Assembly (NCBI GenBank): GCA_022827045.1
Contig: JAJDTQ010000190.1
Location: 1-7,221, forward strand
From: Candidatus Binatia bacterium
GTDB lineage: Bacteria; Desulfobacterota_B; Binatia; UBA9968; JAJDTQ01
Direction of reading: 5' to 3'
Length of the DNA: 7,221 nucleotides
Part shown: positions 1 through 5,676 of the stretch, piece by piece
How positions within the stretch are numbered: the stretch's first letter is position 1
Layout of the letters: every line of letters starts with the position of its first letter
Made by a program: the position numbers and the translations under genes
Notes under the pieces: model-generated
Database searches by the model: none
Seen by the model: the letters and a program-made list of their open reading frames with translations, nothing else
Told to the model about the DNA's origin: nothing

Positions 1-138
1 GTCGCCGCTATTTGGGGAACGGTCTGGCTGGGCCTGGGCGGCGCGGTGTTGATCGTCCTGGTCTGGCTGTTGCGCGATCCCGACTATGCGCTACTCCGAC
101 GTCTTTCGGCCCACAGGGCCCGGCCGCGTCTGGAATGA
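1..138 (+). CDS. C-terminal fragment of an unidentified membrane protein
   Basis: Frame 1 is open from the first base to a TGA at 136-138, giving 45 residues whose start lies outside the window. The fragment holds one clear hydrophobic helix (about residues 3-24, beginning AAIWGTVWLGLGG and ending VLVWLL). It is followed by a short, strongly basic tail (LLRRLSAHRARPRLE), which by the positive-inside rule is probably cytoplasmic. This is how many polytopic transporters end, for example major facilitator permeases, but 45 residues are not enough to assign a family. Its stop lies 5 bases from the stop of the minus-strand gene at 144-425, so the two genes converge with no room for a terminator between them. 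The reading frame is well supported; the function is unknown. Confidence 0.6.
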   Translation, partial: VAAIWGTVWLGLGGAVLIVLVWLLRDPDYALLRRLSAHRARPRLE

Positions 139-143
139 TCCCG

Positions 144-425
144 TCATTTCCCCGGCGGCGTCTCGCGCTCCGTGGAGCTTGGGAGAGCGCGCATCGTACG
201 TCCGAGACGGCCCAGCATCAACACGAGAAAGCCGGCGCTGACCGACACGGTGGCGATCAACAGCGAAATGCCCGCCTGTGTCAGGTGGAAGGGGCTCTGA
301 GTCGTCAGGGCGGTCGACGCCGCGTATGCGCCGTACCCCGCGGCCACGGCGCCCCACCCGAACAGCACGCATGCCGCCAGCCCCACCATGGACCCGAACC
401 TCACACAAAGCCGCCGGGGAGTCAA
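144..425 (-). CDS. Small two-pass membrane protein, hypothetical
   Basis: I do not recognise a family. The 93-residue product has two hydrophobic helices, about residues 13-35 (MVGLAACVLFGWGAVAAGYG...) and 51-72 (AGISLLIATVSVSAGFLVLM). They are joined by a short polar loop and followed by a basic tail with GRLGRTMRAL. Two starts are possible. TTG at 425 has GGAG 10 bases upstream. ATG at 389 has GTGAGG 9 bases upstream. I prefer TTG because it adds a basic stretch (RRLCVR) before the first helix, making both ends positively charged and cytoplasmic, as expected for a helical hairpin. The gene converges on the membrane-protein fragment at 1-138. The palindrome at 450-488 lies 24 bases upstream of the start. 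It may be a real small inner-membrane protein, but the short length and lack of homology leave doubt. Confidence 0.5.
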   Translation of the reverse strand: MTPRRLCVRFGSMVGLAACVLFGWGAVAAGYGAYAASTALTTQSPFHLTQAGISLLIATVSVSAGFLVLMLGRLGRTMRALPSSTERETPPGK

Positions 426-449
426 TCTGGACCCGCTCCACTAAAGTTG

Positions 450-488
450 CTAGTGTCCTGTCTGGTTAATTCGCGGACAGGACACTAG
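450..488. repeat. Perfect 13-bp inverted repeat bounded by CTAG (MITE-like palindrome or stem-loop)
   Basis: The left arm CTAGTGTCCTGTC (450-462) is exactly complementary to GACAGGACACTAG (476-488). A wobble pair and one more G-C pair can extend the stem inward over a loop of about 9 bases. Both outer ends read CTAG, with TA at the edges, so it resembles two terminal inverted repeats of a TA/CTAG-targeting element (IS630-like) placed back to back. It could also be a dispersed intergenic palindrome. It has no coding content and no U-tract on either side. It lies upstream of the small minus-strand gene and 147 bp before the CoA-transferase. The structure is certain; its origin and role are inferred. 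Confidence 0.75.
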
Positions 489-635
489 TATCCTGAAACG
501 CAATACCGGAAAGGCCCGCATCAGCCGGTACCACGAATACATCGGTCCCGGCTGCGCCATCCCACTTCAGTTGGACGTCTACTGCCCTGGGCGGCGAAGA
601 GGACCTCTGGGACATCCACATCGGGGCTTGAACAC

Positions 636-1814
636 ATGGCGGGAACACTCGAAGGCATCAGGATTCTGGAGCTGTCCAGCTACGTCACCGGCCCGTTCGC
701 ATCCATGCTCATGGCCGACCTGGGCGCCGAGGTCATCAAGGTCGAGGACCGGGAACGCGGCGACCCCTTCCGGGGCTGGGGCGGCGGGAAAATGTATTCG
801 GCCACCTTCTGCAGCCTGAACCGGAACAAGAAGAGCATCACACTGGACCTCCGCAACGAAGAGGGACAGGAAATCTGCCGCAAGCTCGCCGCCGTGTCGG
901 ACGTCCTCGTCGAGAACCACCGTCCGGGGGTCATGGACCGCCGCGGGCTCGGCTACGACACCCTTCGCGCGCTGAACCCGAAGATCATCTACTGTTCCAT
1001 CTCGGGCTTCGGCCAGGAGGGGCCTTATCGCGACCGGCCCGGCTACGACACGGTGGGCCAGGGAATGAGCGGCCTTCTGAGCCTGCTGACGGATCCGGAC
1101 GACCCCAAGGGCATGGGCATCTCCCTATCCGACCATCTCACCGGTGTGTATGCCTGCTACGGTGTGCTGGCGGCGCTGGTGAACCGGATGATGACCGGCG
1201 AGGGGCAGATCATCGAGACATCCCTGCTGCGGGCGTCGGTGTCCTTCACCGCCGAGAACTGCGCCCGCTACTTCGAGACCGGCGTCGTGCCCAGCCGGGC
1301 CGACCGCACCCGCACCGCCGGCGTGTTCGCCTTCGTCGACCGCGACGGCAAACCCTTCGTCGTGCACCTGTCCTCGCCCAACAAGTTCTGGCTGGGGCTC
1401 GTGAAAGTGGCCGGGAAACCCGAGTGGGGGGAAGACCCCCGCTTCGCCGAGAAGGAGGGCCGCACAGAACACCACGACATGGTGGAGCGGGAGCTTCAGA
1501 CCATCTTCGAGCGGGACTCGCGCGACGTGTGGCTGAAGAAGCTCAGGGAGCACGACGTGCCCTCCACCCCGCTGAACAACCTCGAGGACATGTTCAACGA
1601 CCCGCAGGTAAAGCAGTACGGTTTCCCTATCGAGGTGGAGCACCCGAAGATGGGAAAGGTGAAGCTGGTGGGAAGCGGCGTCAACATGAGCCGGACGCCG
1701 CCGGAGACCCCCACCCCGCCCCCGATGCTCGGCGAGGACACCGACGAAGTTCTGCAAGGGCTCGGGTACGGCGCGGATGCCATCGAAGGGCTGCGCCGCC
1801 GGCAGGTGATCTAG
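636..1814 (+). CDS. CaiB/BaiF family (family III) CoA-transferase
   Basis: This 392-residue protein should move coenzyme A from one acyl-CoA to a free carboxylic acid in the cytoplasm. The family also includes formyl-CoA:oxalate CoA-transferase, carnitine CoA-transferase and racemases such as alpha-methylacyl-CoA racemase. Length is normal for the family. Family landmarks appear in order: LEGIRILELSSYVTGPF (5-21), GAEVIKVE (30-37), NRNKKSITLDLR (62-73), VLVENHRPGVM (90-100), GYDTVGQGMSGL (136-147), SDHLTGVYACYGVLAAL (165-181) and TGEGQ (187-191). Asp166 sits where the catalytic aspartate that forms the acyl-enzyme anhydride is expected. ATG at 636 is the only sensible start: the frame opens only at 489, just after a TAG at 486, and has no other ATG, GTG or TTG before it. 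A GGGG lies 9 bases upstream. The acid substrate cannot be read from sequence, and no partner acyl-CoA enzyme is nearby. Confidence 0.95.
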   Translation: MAGTLEGIRILELSSYVTGPFASMLMADLGAEVIKVEDRERGDPFRGWGGGKMYSATFCSLNRNKKSITLDLRNEEGQEICRKLAAVSDVLVENHRPGVMDRRGLGYDTLRALNPKIIYCSISGFGQEGPYRDRPGYDTVGQGMSGLLSLLTDPDDPKGMGISLSDHLTGVYACYGVLAALVNRMMTGEGQIIETSLLRASVSFTAENCARYFETGVVPSRADRTRTAGVFAFVDRDGKPFVVHLSSPNKFWLGLVKVAGKPEWGEDPRFAEKEGRTEHHDMVERELQTIFERDSRDVWLKKLREHDVPSTPLNNLEDMFNDPQVKQYGFPIEVEHPKMGKVKLVGSGVNMSRTPPETPTPPPMLGEDTDEVLQGLGYGADAIEGLRRRQVI

Positions 1815-1973
1815 GAACCTGTCCGAGTAAGCGGAATGGCGTCCTTCGGCTTCGCTTCGCGAAGCCTGCCCTGTTGGCAAGTGGTCAATCTTTTTTGATT
1901 TTCTGCGTTGCTTGTTGCCTGCCAAGTCTGATAGGTAACGCTCGTGTAATATGGGCGTCCGGACAGCGGTTCC
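1814..1973. repeat. Intergenic segment with imperfect terminal inverted repeats
   Basis: The sequence GGAACCTGTCCG begins at the last base of the CoA-transferase stop codon (1814-1825). An inverted copy with two extra bases, CGGACAGCGGTTCC, lies at 1960-1973. Between them are an AT-richer stretch with TTTTTT (1891-1896), and a hairpin whose arms are GGCTTCG (1848-1854) and CGAAGCC (1860-1866). The layout could be a short non-autonomous element or a decayed insertion sequence, but the arms are short and imperfect, so chance is a real alternative. The T-tract lies 24 bases beyond the hairpin, too far for a standard intrinsic terminator of the CoA-transferase gene. Confidence 0.3.
1947..1952 (+). 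promoter_or_regulatory. Possible -10 box for the coiled-coil lipoprotein gene
   Basis: TAATAT at 1947-1952 matches a sigma-70 type -10 hexamer at five of six positions (TATAAT with one change counted by best alignment is weaker) and lies in the AT-richest part of this gap. I find no convincing -35 at 16-18 bases upstream; TTGCCT at 1915-1920 is too far away. If used, transcription would begin near 1960, about 75 bases before the preferred start codon. Weak evidence, given because the gap otherwise shows no promoter candidate. Confidence 0.25.
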
Positions 1974-2034
1974 GCCGGTGGATCGCAACCCACGCGGATA
2001 CGGCGCCGACGCAAGAACGCGGACCAACAAACGG

Positions 2035-4860
2035 ATGACGATGATGATGTACAATGCAAAATCCGCCTGCCTCATGGTGGCGCTATCCATGCTGCTAGCC
2101 TCGTGCGTCTCCATCGAAGAGCACGAGCAGCTGAACCGCGAGAAGCAGCGCGTGGAGACGCAAAACGCAGCGCTGACGCAGGACCTGCAGCGACGGGGAG
2201 AAGAGGTCACCAACCTCGAAACGCGGGTCGGGGAGCTTACGCAAGACGTAAGCCGGCGCCAGGGCATGCTCGACCAAAGGGGACAGGAGCTCGCGGACGC
2301 CCGGCGGCAGATCGACGAGCTGACGGGCTCGCTCGCCCAGGTCCGGCAGGAGCTGGACACAGCCATCACCGAACGGCGCGGGACCGTGGAACGTTATCGC
2401 CGGCGCGTGGCCGCCCTGACGGCCGAACGGGACAATACACTCAAGAACGTCGACGACCTGACCGCCCAACTCGGCCAAAGAGCCGCCACGGTGCAGGAAC
2501 TGGACGCGAGGACTCGGGAACTGACCGGCGTCAGAGACTCTCTGGTGCGGCAGAACGCGCTCCTTACGGTGGCCAAGGCCGAGCTGGAGGAGAACTTCGC
2601 CGCCCTCGTGCGCACGCGGTCCGAGTTGACCGCGCGAGTGGAGGGGCTCGAGAACGAGGTCGCGCGGCAGGACCAGGCCATCGTAACGATGAACGCGGAA
2701 ACCGATCAACTGAAGGAGGCAAGACAGTCTCTGGAAGCGGAAGTCGCCGGCCAGAAGGCCGCCCTGACACGGATGCGGCAGCAACTGTCGGAGATGACAC
2801 GGTCGCTGGACCAGACCCGTACGGAAAAGGAGAAGGCGCTGAGTGACCACGCCGCCAAGGAAGAGGAGGCCGCTCAAAAGCTCGCCGCCCTCCAGACGGC
2901 GCGTGATCAAGCCGTCGGGCAACTCCAGGAACGACTGACAGATGCCATGCGGTCATTCGAACAGACCCGTACCGAGAAGGACAAGGCCATCGCCGACCTC
3001 GCCGCCAGGGAAAAGGAAGCTGCTGAACGGCTCGCGGCCCTTCAGACGGCGCGTGACCAGGCCGTCCAGCAACTCCGGGAACAACTGGCCGAAACCACAC
3101 AGTCTCTGGACCGGACCCGCGCGGAAAAGGACAAGGCCATCGCCGACCTCGCCGCCAAGGAAAAGGAAGCCGCTGAACGGCTCGCGGCCCTTCAGGTGAC
3201 GCGTGACCAGGCTGTCCAGCAACTCCGGGAACAATTGGCCGAAACCACACAATCTCTGGACCGGACCCGCGCGGAAAAGGACAAGGCCGTGGCCGACCTC
3301 GCCGCCAAGGAAAGAGCCGTGGCGGAACTCGGCACCGTTCATGAACGCGCCGTCAGGCAACTCCAGCAACAGCTGACGGATGCGGCGGCTTCCCTGGAAA
3401 AGGTCCAGGCGCAGAAAGATCAGGAACTCGCGGCCCTCACCGCCAGCCAGCAGGACCTCACGAATCAGTTGGGCCAGCTGAAGGCGGGGCATGACGAGGC
3501 GACCACGCAACTGCGGCAGCAACTGGATGAGACCACGCGCATGCTGGAACGAACCCGTGGTGAACGGGAACAGGCGCTCGCCGCCTTGACCGGTGACAAG
3601 AAAGACCTCACGGAACAACTGGCCAAGCTGAACGCCGACCACGAAAAAGCCGCCAGGCAGCTCCGGGAGCAACTGGATCAAGCCACGCAATCGCTGAAGA
3701 AGGCCGAGAAGGAGAAGGAACAGGCTCAGGCCGAGCTGGCGGCCCTCAGACAGCAGATGGAGAAGCAGGGGCCCGCCGACAATGAAGCCAAACGGCAGCT
3801 CGAGCAACGGCTCGCGGAGACCGAACGTTCCCTGGAGAAAGCCGAATCCGAACGGCAACAGTTCCTGGGTGCGTTGACCGCCGACAAGCAGCAGCTCGCG
3901 TTGCAGTTGACCGCATTGACCTCGGCGCACCGAACCGCGCTGGACCAGCTTGAACAGCGCCGGGCCGAGGTAGCCCGCTCCCTGGAGCAAACCCGCGCCG
4001 AGAAGGACAAGGCCGTGGCCGACTTGACCGCCAAGGAAACGGAAGCAGCGCAAAAACTGGCGGCCCTCACCACCGCCCACGATCAGGCTGCCGAGAAACT
4101 GCAACAGCAACTCGACGAAACCAACCGTTCCCTGGAGCAAGTCCGTACCGAAAAGGAACAGGCCGTGGCGGACTTGAGCGCCAAGGGAACGGAAGCGGCG
4201 CAAAAACTCGCGACCCTCACCGCCGCCCACGATCAGGCTGTCGCGAAGCTGCAACAGCAGCTTGACGAAACCAGCCGCTCCCTGGAAGCAGTACGCACTG
4301 AAAAGGACAAGGATCTGGCCGATCTCGCCGCCAGGGAACAGTTGACCGTGGAGAAACTGGCGGCCCTCACCGCCTCCCACGATCAGGCCGTCGCGCAACT
4401 GCAGCAGCAGCTTGACGAAACCAGCCACTCCCTCGAGCAGGTCCGCTCCGAAAAAGCCGACCTGACCGCCAAGGAGCAGGAAGCGGCGCAAAAACTCGCG
4501 GCCCTCACCGCCGCCCACGACCAAGCTGCCACGCAACTGCAACAGCAGCTTGACGAAACCAGCCGCTCCCTGGAGCAGGTCCGCTCCGAACAGGTTGCGG
4601 CCATAGCCGCCGTGGCCGCCAAGGAAGAGACGGCCGGACAGCTACGGCGAGAGCTGGACGAAACCCGCGCGGCAAAGCAAAATCTGGAAGACAAGATGGG
4701 CGCGGACAAGAAACAGCTCAACGACAAGATCGCCAAGCTGGAAGAAGCCCAGAAAGCGGTCGAGGGAAAGCTCGTAGTGGAGCCCTACTGGAAATGGATC
4801 TTCGCCGCGGTGGTAGGCCTCGGAGCCCTCGGCTGGGGCTGGGGAAGATTCGAGCCGTAA
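2035..4860 (+). CDS. Giant coiled-coil lipoprotein with tandem 50/46-residue repeats and a C-terminal transmembrane helix
   Basis: I do not recognise a named family. From ATG 2035 the product has 941 residues. A lipoprotein signal (MTMMMYNAKSACLMVALSMLLASC) carries the lipobox LASC with lipidated Cys24; Val follows, so no Asp retention signal is present and Lol sorting to the outer membrane is expected. Residues 25 to about 910 are continuous charged coiled coil, rich in Glu, Gln, Lys, Ala and Leu. Residues 240-867 form tandem repeats (separate entry). I see no proline between the signal and a Gly-Pro at residues 579-580, and no cysteine after Cys24. Near the C-terminus, EPYWKWIFAAVVGLGALGWG is a hydrophobic helix ending four residues before the stop. 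The frame is open back to an ATG at 1951, but that would put 28 hydrophilic residues before the signal, so a start at 2035 or the neighbouring ATGs (2041, 2044, 2047) is preferred. Ribosome-binding sequence is weak at each. Role unknown: envelope tether, spacer or scaffold is inferred. Confidence 0.85.
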   Translation: MTMMMYNAKSACLMVALSMLLASCVSIEEHEQLNREKQRVETQNAALTQDLQRRGEEVTNLETRVGELTQDVSRRQGMLDQRGQELADARRQIDELTGSLAQVRQELDTAITERRGTVERYRRRVAALTAERDNTLKNVDDLTAQLGQRAATVQELDARTRELTGVRDSLVRQNALLTVAKAELEENFAALVRTRSELTARVEGLENEVARQDQAIVTMNAETDQLKEARQSLEAEVAGQKAALTRMRQQLSEMTRSLDQTRTEKEKALSDHAAKEEEAAQKLAALQTARDQAVGQLQERLTDAMRSFEQTRTEKDKAIADLAAREKEAAERLAALQTARDQAVQQLREQLAETTQSLDRTRAEKDKAIADLAAKEKEAAERLAALQVTRDQAVQQLREQLAETTQSLDRTRAEKDKAVADLAAKERAVAELGTVHERAVRQLQQQLTDAAASLEKVQAQKDQELAALTASQQDLTNQLGQLKAGHDEATTQLRQQLDETTRMLERTRGEREQALAALTGDKKDLTEQLAKLNADHEKAARQLREQLDQATQSLKKAEKEKEQAQAELAALRQQMEKQGPADNEAKRQLEQRLAETERSLEKAESERQQFLGALTADKQQLALQLTALTSAHRTALDQLEQRRAEVARSLEQTRAEKDKAVADLTAKETEAAQKLAALTTAHDQAAEKLQQQLDETNRSLEQVRTEKEQAVADLSAKGTEAAQKLATLTAAHDQAVAKLQQQLDETSRSLEAVRTEKDKDLADLAAREQLTVEKLAALTASHDQAVAQLQQQLDETSHSLEQVRSEKADLTAKEQEAAQKLAALTAAHDQAATQLQQQLDETSRSLEQVRSEQVAAIAAVAAKEETAGQLRRELDETRAAKQNLEDKMGADKKQLNDKIAKLEEAQKAVEGKLVVEPYWKWIFAAVVGLGALGWGWGRFEP
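2752..4635 (+). repeat. In-frame tandem repeat array, 13 units of 150 or 138 bp
   Basis: Units begin at 2752, 2902, 3052, 3202, 3340, 3490, 3640, 3778, 3928, 4078, 4228, 4378 and 4516. Nine are 50 codons; the units at 3202, 3640 and 4378 are 46; the last is degenerate. A typical unit reads HDQAVAQLQQQLDETSRSLE, then QVRTEKDKAVADLAAKE, then EAAQKLAALTAA. Two sequence subgroups exist: an early one opening RDQAV (2902-3339) and a late one opening HDQA (4078-4635), with diverged units between. The units at 3052 and 3202 are nearly identical in DNA for about their first 100 bases, which points to recent local duplication. Confidence 0.9.
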
Positions 4861-4879
4861 CCTCCGCCGCTCCGACGCC

Positions 4880-4911
4880 GTCGTCCCCCTCCGCGGTACG
4901 AGGGGGACGAC
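4880..4911. terminator. Stem-loop between convergent genes, probable bidirectional terminator
   Basis: A perfect 12-bp stem is formed by GTCGTCCCCCTC (4880-4891) and GAGGGGGACGAC (4900-4911) around an 8-base loop. It lies 19 bases after the stop of the lipoprotein gene and 13 bases before the stop of the convergent racemase-like gene, the right place to end both transcripts. Neither side has a U-tract, so it may work as a pause or RNA 3'-end stabilising hairpin rather than a textbook intrinsic terminator. Confidence 0.65.
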
Positions 4912-4924
4912 AACGCCTCGACGG

Positions 4925-5644
4925 TCAACCCTTGATCCCGGGCCACTCCTGCAGCAGCTTTCCGTAGCCGGAAATGCTGCACGAATACCCCACGCTCGAA
5001 AGCATGAACCAGAGCATGGCGGGATTGCTCGCCACCACCGGCCGTGAGAGGTCCCGCTCGATCCGGTCCAGGACCGGCAGGGGATCCAGCACCGCGCCCT
5101 GGAAATAGATCGCCTCCACGTCCGGGTTCGCCCCCAACGCCTTTTCCGTCAGCGAGTAGACATCCTCGGGCACTACAGTCATGGCGTCGCGATAGTCGTC
5201 GAAGGTGTCCGCGGGCGAGATCGCGTCGATGCCGCAATCGGCGAGATAGTCGCGAATCCGTTTGTTCATGACCTCGACGAAAGGAGTCAGCAACAATACC
5301 CTGGGCGTCGAGAGAGCCTTCAGGGCCTCGACGCAGGACTCCAGTGCCGTCGTCACCGGCACGTCCACGGCATCCTTCAACCTCGCCAGCAATCCCTCGT
5401 TGAGGACCTCCACCGGCGCCCCGCTCACGATGACGCCCCGCCAGCCGCGCTCCCGCGCCAGACGGGCGGAGGTTTCCACCACCATATCGCCCGTGCCTGC
5501 AAGGCTCTCCAGCGATCCCCGGACGATCCCCAACCCCTCGAACTCCATCTCCACTTCCTTGGGAATGAACGCCTTGAACGGCTCGAAGTGGGGACTCGAG
5601 CTCGAAATCGGCGTGACGAAACCAATCTTGACCGGATCTGCCAT
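4925..5644 (-). CDS. Asp/Glu racemase / maleate isomerase superfamily protein
   Basis: The 239-residue protein has the length and two-lobed layout of the family that includes maleate cis-trans isomerase, arylmalonate decarboxylase and Asp/Glu racemases, cytoplasmic enzymes acting on small carboxylic acids. Visible landmarks: IGFVTP (7-12), GVIVSGAPVEVL (70-81), VPVTTALESCVEALKAL (95-111) followed by RVLLLTPF (115-122), EAIYFQGAVLDPLPVLDRIE (177-196), and RPVVASNPAMLW (201-212). In this superfamily catalysis normally uses a cysteine after the strand in each lobe. Here those places read SGAP (74-77) and FQGA (181-184), so both appear to lack it; Cys104, Cys137 and Cys222 lie elsewhere. The substrate is therefore uncertain. 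ATG 5644 is chosen over an upstream open frame that runs to 6094, because of the strong AGGAGGG five bases before it and because family homology begins there. It is the last gene of the minus-strand cluster, 32 bp after the TraB gene. Confidence 0.85.
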   Translation of the reverse strand: MADPVKIGFVTPISSSSPHFEPFKAFIPKEVEMEFEGLGIVRGSLESLAGTGDMVVETSARLARERGWRGVIVSGAPVEVLNEGLLARLKDAVDVPVTTALESCVEALKALSTPRVLLLTPFVEVMNKRIRDYLADCGIDAISPADTFDDYRDAMTVVPEDVYSLTEKALGANPDVEAIYFQGAVLDPLPVLDRIERDLSRPVVASNPAMLWFMLSSVGYSCSISGYGKLLQEWPGIKG

Positions 5645-5649
5645 GGCTT

Positions 5650-5656
5650 CCCTCCT
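5650..5656 (-). promoter_or_regulatory. Strong Shine-Dalgarno sequence fixing the racemase-like gene start
   Basis: AGGAGGG on the minus strand, five bases before the ATG at 5644. It decides this start over the in-frame extension to 6094, and fits separate ribosome loading within the three-gene transcript. Confidence 0.8.
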
Positions 5657-5676
5657 GTTCCTGGACCCGAAATTCT

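Noticed and set aside
12..488. 158-codon plus-strand open frame at the left end
   Set aside because: It is out of frame with the membrane-protein fragment at 1-138 and antisense to the two-helix protein; its Arg/Gly/Pro-rich translation runs into the palindrome and has no recognisable features.
489..635. Possible gene or gene remnant between the palindrome and the CoA-transferase
   Set aside because: Frames are open on both strands, but none has a credible start with ribosome-binding sequence or a recognisable motif; I see only a non-coding upstream region with no clear promoter.
1951..2034. Longer start of the lipoprotein gene at ATG 1951
   Set aside because: It would place 28 hydrophilic residues (Arg- and Pro-containing) before the lipoprotein signal peptide, and the ATG overlaps the possible -10 box.
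1125..2369. 414-codon minus-strand open frame across the CoA-transferase, the gap and the lipoprotein start
   Set aside because: It lies antisense to two well-supported genes, and its translation has no recognisable motif; a shadow of high GC.
2953..4542. 529-codon open frame antisense to the lipoprotein repeats
   Set aside because: It mirrors the sense repeats because GC-rich 150-bp in-frame repeats lacking stops on one strand repeat that openness on the other. The product is low-complexity and shows no family features, while the sense frame has a signal peptide and clean coiled coil.
2752..4635. CRISPR-like or other non-coding direct repeat array
   Set aside because: Regular 150-bp spacing results from in-frame protein repeats; there are no short exact repeats separated by unique spacers.
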